Made by a program: the position numbers and the translations under genes. From positions 434,001 through 498,000 of the forward strand of contig NZ_QLMC01000004.1 of NCBI RefSeq assembly GCF_003259745.1: DNA of 64,000 nt, written 5' to 3'. The notes beneath the pieces were generated by a model. The model was not told the DNA's origin and did not search any database. It worked only from the letters and a program-made list of their open reading frames with translations. The stretch is from Larkinella arboricola (lineage in GTDB: Bacteria > Bacteroidota > Bacteroidia > Cytophagales > Spirosomataceae). Shown here in pieces: positions 18,991 to 27,372 of the stretch (position 1 is its first letter; every line of letters starts with the position of its first letter).

Positions 18991-19764
18991 TTACTGGGCC
19001 AGCCAGCCACCGTCGATGGGCAGGGCCGCACCCGTTAACGTAGCCGCCCCGTCGGAAGCCAGAAACAAACACAGCGCGGCAATGGATTCGGCGGGAATAA
19101 AGTCTTTGATGGCCTGTTTCGTCAGGATTACTTTTTCGACCACCTCCTGCTCGGGAATCTGGTGAGTCCGGGCCTGGTCGGCAATCTGTTTTTCAACCAG
19201 CGGAGTTTTGACGTAACCGGGGCAGATCGCGTTGGCGGTAATGCCGTGGGGCGCTCCTTCCAGCGCCACGGTTTTCGTGAAACCAATCAAACCGTGTTTA
19301 GCGGCCACGTAGGCACTTTTGTATTCGGAAGCCACCAGACCGTGCGCCGACGCGATGTTGATGATCCGGCCAAATTGCTGCTGTTTCATGGCGGGCCAGA
19401 TGGCTTTTGTCAGGTGAAAAGCCGCCGTCAGATTGATGCCGATAATGGCATCCCACTTTTCCTCCGGAAACGTCTCAACCGGCGATACGTGCTGAATACC
19501 GGCGTTGTTAATCAGCACGTCAATAGTACCAAACCGTTCTTCCGCCCGACGGATCATGGTCCGCAGGTCCTGGGGATTCAGCATATTGGCCGCATCGAAA
19601 ACATGGTCGATGCCATGGTCCCGGGCCACCGCAGCCGCAATTTGCTCACCATCTGGTTCCAGGCCGTTAAAAATGAGGTTGTAGCCTTCACGGGCAAAGG
19701 CGCGGGCAATGGTCAGCCCGATCCCGCTGGTGCTTCCGGTAATCAATACGGTTTTCTCTGGCAT
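18991..19764 (-). CDS. 3-hydroxybutyrate dehydrogenase-like SDR
   Basis: 257 residues. TGSTSGIGLTIA at residues 8-19 binds the dinucleotide, NNAGIQHVSPVETFPEEKW and IASAHGLVASEYKSAYVAAKHG carry the Asn, Ser, Tyr and Lys of the active site, and TANAICPGYVKTPLVEKQI followed by the insertion near TKQAIKDFIPAESIAALCLFLAS matches 3-hydroxybutyrate dehydrogenases closely. It would interconvert 3-hydroxybutyrate and acetoacetate with NAD. No polyhydroxybutyrate genes are next to it, so the physiological role is inferred from family likeness only. Confidence 0.85.
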   Translation of the reverse strand: MPEKTVLITGSTSGIGLTIARAFAREGYNLIFNGLEPDGEQIAAAVARDHGIDHVFDAANMLNPQDLRTMIRRAEERFGTIDVLINNAGIQHVSPVETFPEEKWDAIIGINLTAAFHLTKAIWPAMKQQQFGRIINIASAHGLVASEYKSAYVAAKHGLIGFTKTVALEGAPHGITANAICPGYVKTPLVEKQIADQARTHQIPEQEVVEKVILTKQAIKDFIPAESIAALCLFLASDGAATLTGAALPIDGGWLAQ

Positions 19765-19890
19765 ACTTTCCGGGCTTTTCGCGAATAAAGCACCTGGAAA
19801 CCGTAACCTAACGGCAGTTCCGCAAATTTTACAAAACCGTGCCCGGCGTTTCCCGGTTCATACCGTAAAACACGACGATCTCCTGACTGG

Positions 19891-20463
19891 ATGAAAACCG
19901 AAAAAGAAAAAATGCTGGCCGGTGACTTGTACGATCCGCTGGACCCGCAACTGAGCGAAGAACGGGTTCAGGCCCGGTTACTGATTCAGGAATTGAACGC
20001 CAGCCGGGAAGATCAGCCCGACGAACGAACCCGAATCCTGAGGGCGCTGATCCCACGGGCGGGCGATGGATTGTGGCTACAACCGCCCTTTTACTGCGAT
20101 TATGGCAGCAACATCATCACCGGCGAGAAAGTCTTTTTCAACTTCAACTGCATCGTGCTGGATGTCACGACGGTCCACATCGGCAGCCGGACGCTGTTTG
20201 GTCCGAACGTCCAGATTTACACCGCCACGCACCCCACGGATTGGCAGGTGCGGGCTTCGGCAGTGGAATATGCCAAGCCGATTGTTATTGGGGAGGATGT
20301 CTGGGTGGGTGGTAGTGCGGTCATCTGTCCGGGCGTCACCATTGGCGACCGAACCATCATTGGCGCGGGCAGCGTCGTAACGCGGGATATTCCGCCGGAT
20401 GTGTTTGCCGCCGGGAATCCGTGCCGGGTGATTCGGCAGCTGACTTCGGACGAACAGAAATAA
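19891..20463 (+). CDS. Sugar O-acetyltransferase (maltose/galactoside acetyltransferase type)
   Basis: 190 residues. The N-terminal helices (KEKMLAGDLYDPLDPQLSEER) form the maltose acetyltransferase domain. The rest is a left-handed beta helix of hexapeptide repeats with NFNCIVLDV, HIGSRTLFGPNVQIYTATHP (His of ATHP is the catalytic base), IGEDVWVGGSAVICPGVTIG and AGSVVTRDIPPDVFAAGNP. The enzyme transfers acetyl from acetyl-CoA to a sugar in the cytoplasm. It is divergent from the SDR gene and convergent with the isomerase. Confidence 0.9.
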   Translation: MKTEKEKMLAGDLYDPLDPQLSEERVQARLLIQELNASREDQPDERTRILRALIPRAGDGLWLQPPFYCDYGSNIITGEKVFFNFNCIVLDVTTVHIGSRTLFGPNVQIYTATHPTDWQVRASAVEYAKPIVIGEDVWVGGSAVICPGVTIGDRTIIGAGSVVTRDIPPDVFAAGNPCRVIRQLTSDEQK

Positions 20464-20492
20464 CCGGTAACCGTTGTAGGGATTACCGGTTA
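20461..20492. terminator. Possible bidirectional terminator
   Basis: Ten-base arms TAACCGGTAA / TTACCGGTTA with a 12-base loop, overlapping the stop codon of the acetyltransferase and lying 21 bases before the stop of the convergent isomerase. It has no long T run, so the call is weak. Confidence 0.4.
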
Positions 20493-20513
20493 CTTATTGT
20501 AACAGTTTAGAGC

Positions 20514-21491
20514 CTAGCCTATCGTATAGGTGAAGGCTTTCCGGAGTACTTCCAGGCTTTTGGGAACGGCGGTATTCGGGTCCTCTTTTCCTTCAAACTC
20601 AAGCGAAACAAACCCTTTGAAATTCGCTTTCTGGAAGATTTTACCGATGCGGGTGTAGTCCATCTCCTTGTCGTAGAAGGTGCCTCCGCCGTAGTAGGTT
20701 TTCGCCTGAACAATGGTGGCATACGGGGCCAGCTTTTCAAGGCCACTGTACGGTTCGCCGACGAAGTTACCCGTATCGACGTTGAGGCCCATCGCCGGGG
20801 AGCTTTTCAGCGCATTGTACATGCGGAGGAGGTAATCGGTGTTAGACGAAAGCCCCCAGTGGTTTTCCAGTGCGAGCACAACGCCCGCTTTTTCCGCGTA
20901 TTTCAGGCATTCGCCCATACCGTCAATTACCCACTTGATACCGTCTTCGTCCGTATAGCCCTCGATGGGCGGCTCAATACCCGTCTGATAGTAATTCGTT
21001 TGCCGTTTATTTTTGATGGTTCCCCAACTGCCGGTATTCATCCGAACGCAGGGAATGCCCATCTGAGTGGCGATGTTGATGCATTTAAACGTGTGCTCAA
21101 TATCGGCCTTTCGTTTCGCCAGATCCGGCTGAAGAAAATTCTGGTGAATCGAAAGGAGCGGCATGGAAAGACCGCTGTCGAAAGCCAGTCGCTTTAACTT
21201 GTTCTGGTAGGCAATGGATTCATCGGCCATCTGGCGGTGCAGAACTTCCACTCCATCGAACCCCAGCCGGGCGGCATTGTCAATGACGTTTTCGATTGGA
21301 AACTTCTCCGGGGTAAAATGCCAGTACGAATAGCTCGAAACACTGATCGGAATTCTCCGGACGACGGGTGCCTTCGGTTGAGGGGCGGCTTCGGGGGCGT
21401 GACCAGCCAGCAGGGCAGAACCCATCAAAGAGGCTTTCTTGAGCCATTCGCGCCGTGAATTCGGGGCTGAAGTATCATCAAAATGCTGCAT
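20514..21491 (-). CDS. Sugar phosphate isomerase/epimerase family protein, exported TIM barrel
   Basis: About 325 residues from MQHFDDTSAPN; the longer reading from 21581 would add 30 residues that do not resemble a protein start. The twin-arginine-like segment SRREWLKKASLMGSALLAG suggests Tat export. The AP-endonuclease-2 TIM barrel shows LGFDGVEVLHR, LALENHWGLSSN (metal-binding Glu), MGLNVDTGNFVG (Asp) and FVSLEFEG (Glu near the end). Family members isomerise or epimerise sugars; exported ones often accompany 3-keto-glycoside pathways. The substrate is unknown. Confidence 0.85.
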   Translation of the reverse strand: MQHFDDTSAPNSRREWLKKASLMGSALLAGHAPEAAPQPKAPVVRRIPISVSSYSYWHFTPEKFPIENVIDNAARLGFDGVEVLHRQMADESIAYQNKLKRLAFDSGLSMPLLSIHQNFLQPDLAKRKADIEHTFKCINIATQMGIPCVRMNTGSWGTIKNKRQTNYYQTGIEPPIEGYTDEDGIKWVIDGMGECLKYAEKAGVVLALENHWGLSSNTDYLLRMYNALKSSPAMGLNVDTGNFVGEPYSGLEKLAPYATIVQAKTYYGGGTFYDKEMDYTRIGKIFQKANFKGFVSLEFEGKEDPNTAVPKSLEVLRKAFTYTIG

Positions 21492-21952
21492 GAGATTGTC
21501 GGTTAAGTGGTGCTGATTAAGGTGAGGGGCGTTGAATCGGGTGTCAAAGAACGACAGATTGCAAATTGATACGAAAAGCATTCGTTACAAAGCCTGTAGC
21601 GAAAAATATCCATCATGCGTTGGGTCTTAGGGTTCGTGTTTTGAAAGATATCGTAATTAAATTTTGTTATTCCAATAATAGTCAAAATTATATTTTGAAT
21701 CCAATCGTGAGTTCTTATTTTTGGATGCACACGTTGACTGTAGACCATCTCCAAACTTCTAACCTAAATTAATGTTCATGATCCCGCTCAGGATAGATTG
21801 CTGAATTTCTCAAAAGCAAGAAGTGAATAAGGCGGCTGCGGTATTCACTTGTCTGTAAATCCTATTTTATCTGCTTGTTTAACTCTCTCTTCACTCAAAA
21901 AGAGGCAGACAGCCTATTGCGCTTACTTTTCTGATTTAAAAATCAACCTATT
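21492..21952. other. Control region before the first susCD operon
   Basis: 461 bases, A/T-rich. It holds a good promoter at 21695-21723 and then a leader of about 220 bases. In the leader, bases 21821-21850 form a hairpin with nine-base arms (AAGTGAATA / TATTCACTT) and a G/C-rich loop. No protein-like reading was found. Confidence 0.55.
21695..21723 (+). promoter_or_regulatory. Putative promoter of the first susCD operon
   Basis: TTG at 21695-21697, 18 bases, then TATTTTTG at 21716-21723, an exact match to the Bacteroidota -7 box TAnnTTTG with normal spacing. Transcription would begin near 21730. Confidence 0.5.
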
Positions 21953-24900
21953 ATGAAAAAACGCTTTTACCAGCAGACCTCCTGGCCGCGTATCAAACGC
22001 ATGGGCCTTGTCCAATTGGTGCTGCTAAGTCAGTTTTCGGGGGTTTCTTTTGCTGTTGGGACGGTTCCGATGGCAACGGCAACCACCATTAGGGCGGGTC
22101 AGGTAGCTCTGCTGCCGATCCGGGGAAAAGTCATTGATGCGTCCGGTTCGGCGATTCCCGGTGCCACGGTGGTGCTCAAGGGCAGTACATCCGTCGGAAC
22201 TACTACGGATGCCGACGGAGCTTTTACGCTTAATGTGCCCGACGGCAGCACCACGCTGGTTGTGTCGTCCATCGGTTTTGTAACCCAGGAAATAACCATT
22301 GGTAACCAGAGCCAGATTCAGGTGACGCTGCAATCAGACGTTAAGGCGCTGAGCGAGGTGGTGGTGACGGGGTATTCGTCGCAGTCGCGCCGGGACATTA
22401 CCGGTGCCGTTGCAACGGTCGATACCAAAGAACTGACGAAGGTAGCGGCCCCGAACGTGGCCCAGCAGTTGCAGGGACGGGTTTCCGGCGTTACCGTTAC
22501 GTCGAACAACACTCCGGGGGGCGAAGCAACCGTCCGGATTCGGGGTTTTGGTACCATCAACAACAACGATCCGCTGTACATCATTGACGGCGTACCGACC
22601 AAGGGCGGTCTGAACAACATCAACCCGAACAACATCGAGTCGATGCAGGTGCTGAAAGATGCTTCGGCGGCTTCCATTTACGGTTCACGGGCCGGTAACG
22701 GGGTCATTATCATCACCACCAAGAAAGGAAAGGCGGGTGCTCCGCAGTTTACGTTCAACTCCCGGACCGGGGTGCAGGTGGGTAAAGTGGATCTGGGCCT
22801 GATCAAAAATCCGCAGGAGTTTGGCGACCTGCTCTGGATTCAGCGCCGGAACGCCGGGGTATTGACCAACGGCAACCCGTCGCACCAGCAGTACGGCAAC
22901 GGCCCGACGGCGGTGGTGCCCGACTACATTCTGGCCGGAGCCAGCTACGGTCTGAAGGAAGGCGATCCCCGCACCGATCCGTCGCTGTACAACTACAACC
23001 GCAACGGATTCTACCAGATCGTGCGGGCCAACAAGGAAGGAACCGACTGGCACCAGGAGATTCTGCGCCCGGCGGCCATTCAGGACTACAACATTGGTGC
23101 GAACGGTGGTACCGAAAACGGACGGTATGCCATTGCCCTGAACTACTTCAAGCAGGATGGGGTGCTGATTCATACGTCGTTCGACCGGTATTCGCTGCGT
23201 TCCAACACTGAATTCCAGTTTCTGAAACGGATTCGCCTGGGTGAAAACCTGGAGGTAAGCTACACCCAGAACAAAGGGTATTACAACAACAACGGTACGG
23301 CCAGTTCGAGCAACAACCAGGACGGCAACCCCATTGGTAACGGATACCGTATTCCGACCATCATTCCGGTGTACGACATCATGGGCAACTTCGCGGCTAC
23401 CCGCGCGGCCGGTCTCGGACCCGCTACGAACCCCGTAGCCCAGTTGTGGCGTACCCGAAACAACCAACTGAATACGTTCCGGGCCTTCGGGAACGCCTAC
23501 GCCGAGGTTGACATCCTGAAAGACCTGGTAGCCCGCTCGAGCATCGGTATTGACATCACCAGCGCCAACCGGGTTGGTTACACCCTGATGGACCTGGAAG
23601 AAGCCGAAATTGAAGCAAATAATGCCCTGACCAACGCCAATGCCTACGACATTAACTGGACGTGGTCGAACACCCTGAATTACAACAAAGCCTTCGGGAC
23701 CGACCACCGGCTGAGCGTGCTGGTGGGTAGCGAAGCCATCAAAGGCACGGGCCGCGACTTCTCCGCCACCCGGACTACCTTCTTCTCGGAAGATCCAAAG
23801 TATATGTTTATGAGTGCCGGAACCGCCGGGATCAACAACGCGGGTGCTGGCTACGAATGGGCGCTGTTCTCGCTGTTTGGGAAAGTAAACTACTCACTGA
23901 AAGACCGTTACCTGCTGGAAGCCACCATCCGGCGCGACGGCTCCTCCCGTTTTGGTCAGAACAACCGGTACGGAACCTTCCCGGCTTTCAGTGCCGGCTG
24001 GCGCGTTTCGGAAGAGTCGTTCATGAAAAGCCTGACCTGGATTAACGACCTGAAACTGAGAGTCGGTTGGGGACAAACGGGGAACCAGGAGATTGGAAAC
24101 TACAACGGATTCAGCACCTACCGTTCGAGTCTGAGTCAGTCGGCTTATGCCATTGACGGGTCGAACAACTCCACGCAGGCCGGTTTCGATACCCAGGCTT
24201 TCGGTAACCCCGATGCCAAGTGGGAAACCACTACGCAGACCAACATCGGTCTGGACGCTACATTCCTGAAAGGTAAGCTGGGCTTCAACCTGGACCTCTA
24301 CGACCGGACCACCTCCGATATGCTGTATCAGGTGAGTCTGCCCGCGACGCAGGGTGTTGCCACGATTCCGTTTGTGAACGTCGGTGAAATGAACAACAAG
24401 GGAATTGACCTGGCCCTGAACTACAACGACAAAGCCATGAACGGCGCACTGACCTACGGTATTGGCGTCAACGTCTCGACGTACAAAAACCGGGTGATTA
24501 AGCTCAACAACAGTGCTTCCGCCGTACTGCTCGGCCCCGCCATCCGGAGCTACACCTGGACCCGTTCGGTGGCCGGAATGCCGCTGTTTTCGTTCTACGG
24601 TCTGCAAATCGACGGTATTTACCAGAATCAGGGCGAAGTGGACGCGGGGCCTAAATATCCCGGTTATGCCGCTGTTGGTAAGTATAAGTACCACGATACC
24701 GACGGTGACGGTACCATCACGGACAACGACCGCGTCTTCCTGGGCAATCCGCACCCCGATTTTACGTACGGTATCAACCTGAATCTAGGCTACAAAAACT
24801 TCGATCTGTCGGCCTTCTTCCAGGGTGTGCAGGGCAACCAACTGCTGAACATGGTGAAACGCTGGGTTGACTTCAACAACCAGGCCGGTAACCGGAGCCT

Positions 24901-25261
24901 TCGGATGCTGTACGACTCCTGGACGCCGGAAAACCCCGATGCCGTTCTGCCAATTCTGGATGCCAACGACAGCCGCAGCCAGCAGCCGTCGAGCTACTTC
25001 ATCGAAGACGGTTCGTATTTCCGGATGAAGAACCTGACGCTGGGTTACACCCTGCCCGCCAGTGTGGCTTCAAAAATCAAGTTCGAAAACGTGCGGGTTT
25101 ACTTCCAGGCGCAAAACCTCTTTACCATTACCAAATACAGCGGTATTGATCCGGAAGTAACGTCGGTGGGTTCTTCCCCGGGCAGCACGGTTCTGGGCGT
25201 CGATCAGGGTAATTATCCGTATGCCAAGATGTACCAGATCGGAATCAACTTTGGGTTTTAA
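21953..25261 (+). CDS. SusC/RagA family TonB-linked outer membrane protein
   Basis: 1102 residues. A long basic N-terminal signal is followed by a carboxypeptidase-regulatory-like domain (RGKVIDASGSAIPGATVVLKGS, about 57-130), the SusC signature around EVVVTGYSSQSRRDITGAVATV, a plug domain (RVSGVTVTSNN, VRIRGFGTINNNDPLYIIDG, MQVLKDASAASIYGSRAGNGVIIITTKKG, about 140-260) and a 22-strand barrel ending YAKMYQIGINFGF. It imports large oligosaccharides or peptides across the outer membrane with TonB energy and the SusD partner encoded 43 bases downstream. It has no STN domain, so it is not expected to signal through a FecR protein. Confidence 0.95.
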   Translation: MKKRFYQQTSWPRIKRMGLVQLVLLSQFSGVSFAVGTVPMATATTIRAGQVALLPIRGKVIDASGSAIPGATVVLKGSTSVGTTTDADGAFTLNVPDGSTTLVVSSIGFVTQEITIGNQSQIQVTLQSDVKALSEVVVTGYSSQSRRDITGAVATVDTKELTKVAAPNVAQQLQGRVSGVTVTSNNTPGGEATVRIRGFGTINNNDPLYIIDGVPTKGGLNNINPNNIESMQVLKDASAASIYGSRAGNGVIIITTKKGKAGAPQFTFNSRTGVQVGKVDLGLIKNPQEFGDLLWIQRRNAGVLTNGNPSHQQYGNGPTAVVPDYILAGASYGLKEGDPRTDPSLYNYNRNGFYQIVRANKEGTDWHQEILRPAAIQDYNIGANGGTENGRYAIALNYFKQDGVLIHTSFDRYSLRSNTEFQFLKRIRLGENLEVSYTQNKGYYNNNGTASSSNNQDGNPIGNGYRIPTIIPVYDIMGNFAATRAAGLGPATNPVAQLWRTRNNQLNTFRAFGNAYAEVDILKDLVARSSIGIDITSANRVGYTLMDLEEAEIEANNALTNANAYDINWTWSNTLNYNKAFGTDHRLSVLVGSEAIKGTGRDFSATRTTFFSEDPKYMFMSAGTAGINNAGAGYEWALFSLFGKVNYSLKDRYLLEATIRRDGSSRFGQNNRYGTFPAFSAGWRVSEESFMKSLTWINDLKLRVGWGQTGNQEIGNYNGFSTYRSSLSQSAYAIDGSNNSTQAGFDTQAFGNPDAKWETTTQTNIGLDATFLKGKLGFNLDLYDRTTSDMLYQVSLPATQGVATIPFVNVGEMNNKGIDLALNYNDKAMNGALTYGIGVNVSTYKNRVIKLNNSASAVLLGPAIRSYTWTRSVAGMPLFSFYGLQIDGIYQNQGEVDAGPKYPGYAAVGKYKYHDTDGDGTITDNDRVFLGNPHPDFTYGINLNLGYKNFDLSAFFQGVQGNQLLNMVKRWVDFNNQAGNRSLRMLYDSWTPENPDAVLPILDANDSRSQQPSSYFIEDGSYFRMKNLTLGYTLPASVASKIKFENVRVYFQAQNLFTITKYSGIDPEVTSVGSSPGSTVLGVDQGNYPYAKMYQIGINFGF

Positions 25262-25304
25262 TTAACGATTTTACAGTCTGCCGGAACAACCGGTTCATAC
25301 GATA

Positions 25305-26963
25305 ATGAAAAAGAAGTTCTTACTCATCACCGCGGTTTGCATGGGACTCATGAGCTCATGCAGCGAAAGCTTTCTGGAAAAAACGCCCCTGGGCGTGGCC
25401 AACCAGCAATTGCTGGCGAATAAAAACGGCGTCAATGCCGTCCTGATTGCCGCTTACAGTTTGCTCGACGGCGTAGGCTCCGGCTTTAGCACAACCTCCT
25501 CGGTCAGCAACTGGATTTTTGGCTCCGTCGCGTCGGATGATGCCTATAAGGGCAGCGACGTTGGCGATCAGGCCCAGATTACGACCCTCGAACGGTATTC
25601 GTTTCAAGCCGATCTGGGGCTTTACAACGACAAATGGGTGACGTTGTACGACGGCGTTTCCCGGGCCAACGACGTGCTGAAACTGCTTCCGAAAGTCACC
25701 GACATGAACGAGGCCGAAAAAGCGCAGGCTGCCGGTGAAGCACGTTTTCTGCGGGCGTGGTACCATTTTGAAGCCAAGAAAATCTGGAACAAGGTTCCTT
25801 ACGTCGACGAAACGGTAACCGATTATATCAACCTGCCGAACGACAAGGACATCTGGCCGATGATCGAAGCGGATTTCCAGTTTGCGATTGACAACGTTTC
25901 GGCTACCAAAGCGCAGGTGGGCCGCGTTAGCAAATGGACCGCCAAATCGTACCTGGCCAAAGTCCACATGTACCAGCAGGATTACGCGGCTGCTAAACCG
26001 CTGCTCGATGATGTCATCAACAACGGTCCTTTCAAGCTGGTGACGAGCTATCACGACAACTTCCGCATCCCGACGGAAAACAACAGCGAGTCGATTTTTG
26101 AGGTTCAGATGTCGGTCGGTGACGGCGGAAATGGAGAAAACGGAAGCTGGGGTGATAACTGGAACTTCCCGTACGGGTCGGCACCGGGCGGTTGCTGCGG
26201 TTTTTACCAACCGTCACAAAACCTGGTGAATGCCTTCAAAACCGATGCCAACGGCTTGCCGCTGCTCGATACGTTCAACAACACGGACGTGAAGAATGAC
26301 GAAGGATTGGCGTCTACCGATCCGTTTACGCCGTACGAAGGCACGCTGGACCCCCGGCTGGACTGGACGGTGGGCCGCCGGGGCATTCCGTTCCTGAACT
26401 GGGGTGTGCATCCGGGTCGTAACTGGATCCGTGACCAGAGTTTCGGCGGGCCGTATACCTTCAAGAAATTCTTTGCCTACAGTGGAGAGAATGCGGGTGC
26501 CGAATCGCCCCGGGCCAACGCTAACAATTACCGGGCCTTCCGCTATTCCGACCTGTTGCTGATGCGGGCCGAAGTAGCCGTGGAAGAAAACGACCTGCCA
26601 ACGGCGTTGAAAATTGTGAACGAGATCCGGACCCGCGCCGGGAATGTGGTTGTGATGGACGCATCCGGCAAACCAGCGGCTAACTACCTGGTAAAATCGT
26701 ATCCGGCTTTTGCCAATCAGGAGTATGCCCGCAAAGCCGTTCGGTTTGAGCGTCGGGTTGAACTGGCGATGGAAGGTCACCGCTTCTTTGATCTCGTCCG
26801 CTGGGGTGTGGCCGATCAGGTGCTGAACGCCTATGTCGCCAAAGAAAGCCAGAAGCGGACGTACCTGGGGGGAGCTACGTTTGTAAAAGGGAAAAACGAA
26901 TACTTCCCCATTCCGCAGGCACAAATCGATATTATGGGCGCTAACGTGTTGAAACAGAACTAG
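25305..26963 (+). CDS. RagB/SusD family nutrient uptake outer membrane lipoprotein
   Basis: 552 residues. The lipobox MGLMSSC places the lipidated Cys at residue 19. SESFLEKTPLGVANQQ opens the SusD fold; TPR-like helices include AAGEARFLRAWYHFEAKKIW and WTAKSYLAKVHMYQQDYAAA, and the C-terminal region has NYRAFRYSDLLLMRAEVAVEE, VRFERRVELAMEGHRFFDLVRWG and EYFPIPQAQIDI, all family hallmarks. It caps the SusC channel on the cell surface and binds ligand. A terminator follows at 27024. Confidence 0.95.
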   Translation: MKKKFLLITAVCMGLMSSCSESFLEKTPLGVANQQLLANKNGVNAVLIAAYSLLDGVGSGFSTTSSVSNWIFGSVASDDAYKGSDVGDQAQITTLERYSFQADLGLYNDKWVTLYDGVSRANDVLKLLPKVTDMNEAEKAQAAGEARFLRAWYHFEAKKIWNKVPYVDETVTDYINLPNDKDIWPMIEADFQFAIDNVSATKAQVGRVSKWTAKSYLAKVHMYQQDYAAAKPLLDDVINNGPFKLVTSYHDNFRIPTENNSESIFEVQMSVGDGGNGENGSWGDNWNFPYGSAPGGCCGFYQPSQNLVNAFKTDANGLPLLDTFNNTDVKNDEGLASTDPFTPYEGTLDPRLDWTVGRRGIPFLNWGVHPGRNWIRDQSFGGPYTFKKFFAYSGENAGAESPRANANNYRAFRYSDLLLMRAEVAVEENDLPTALKIVNEIRTRAGNVVVMDASGKPAANYLVKSYPAFANQEYARKAVRFERRVELAMEGHRFFDLVRWGVADQVLNAYVAKESQKRTYLGGATFVKGKNEYFPIPQAQIDIMGANVLKQN

Positions 26964-27023
26964 GTATACGAGGGCCGGTCCGACTTTTGCGACTGGTTTT
27001 GACAAACACCTATGGGACCGGAA

Positions 27024-27066
27024 GGGAGCAGCTTTGTGGCTTAGGCCAGATCGCTGCTCCCTTTTT
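27024..27066 (+). terminator. Terminator of the first susCD operon
   Basis: Perfect nine-base arms GGGAGCAGC / GCTGCTCCC, a 20-base loop, and five T directly after, 60 bases past the susD stop. Confidence 0.8.
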
Positions 27067-27071
27067 GGTTT

Positions 27072-27200
27072 GTGAAAGAAAAACGCACATTGCGAAGCGA
27101 CTACCTGGGAACTGCCAAACGGGCAGGTTCTGATTATTACTACAGCCTGCTGTACGGCCACGATTACAAGAAACCGTATGTACAGCGGGCCTTGCGGTAG
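27072..27200 (+). CDS. Orphan 42-residue open reading frame or gene remnant
   Basis: A GTG-started frame right after the susD terminator. The peptide is well composed (RSDYLGTAKRAGSDYYYSLL, YGHDYKKPYVQRALR) and reads like the end of a larger soluble protein, but no family is recognised. With no promoter in view and a terminator directly upstream, it may be the remnant of a lost gene. Low confidence that it is expressed. Confidence 0.25.
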   Translation: MKEKRTLRSDYLGTAKRAGSDYYYSLLYGHDYKKPYVQRALR

Positions 27201-27274
27201 TTGGTCCTGATCTGAAAGCTCTCAAGGGGCGTACCAGTCAGTACGCTCCTTGGGTTTACAACCGGTGATGATTG

Positions 27275-27294
27275 TTTATTTATTTATTTATTTA
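27275..27294. repeat. Tetranucleotide microsatellite (TTTA)5
   Basis: Five exact tandem TTTA units in non-coding DNA. Slippage here would not change any reading frame. Confidence 0.9.
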
Positions 27295-27310
27295 TTCGGG
27301 ATTAACCAGG

Positions 27311-27332
27311 CGCGGGAATCAGGATTCCCGCG
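27311..27332. repeat. Perfect ten-base inverted repeat
   Basis: CGCGGGAATC, two bases, GATTCCCGCG. It lies 41 bases past the end of the histidine kinase gene in the minus direction and may protect the 3' end of that transcript; no T run follows. Confidence 0.5.
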
Positions 27333-27372
27333 ACACGGGCCGCCTGTCCGAAACCGTGGGGCCGTATATATG

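Larger units (their letters stand above)
26964..27372. other. Region between susD and the stressosome operon
   Basis: 409 bases between convergent transcription units. It holds the susD terminator (27024-27066), a short open reading frame of 42 codons (27072-27200), a hairpin with 12-base arms at about 27219-27248, five copies of TTTA at 27275-27294 and a perfect ten-base inverted repeat CGCGGGAATC / GATTCCCGCG at 27311-27332. Confidence 0.6.

Noticed and set aside
27219-27248. Hairpin with 12-base arms as a second terminator
   Set aside because: No T run follows on either strand, so a terminator call is not supported; it is noted only in the intergenic entry.
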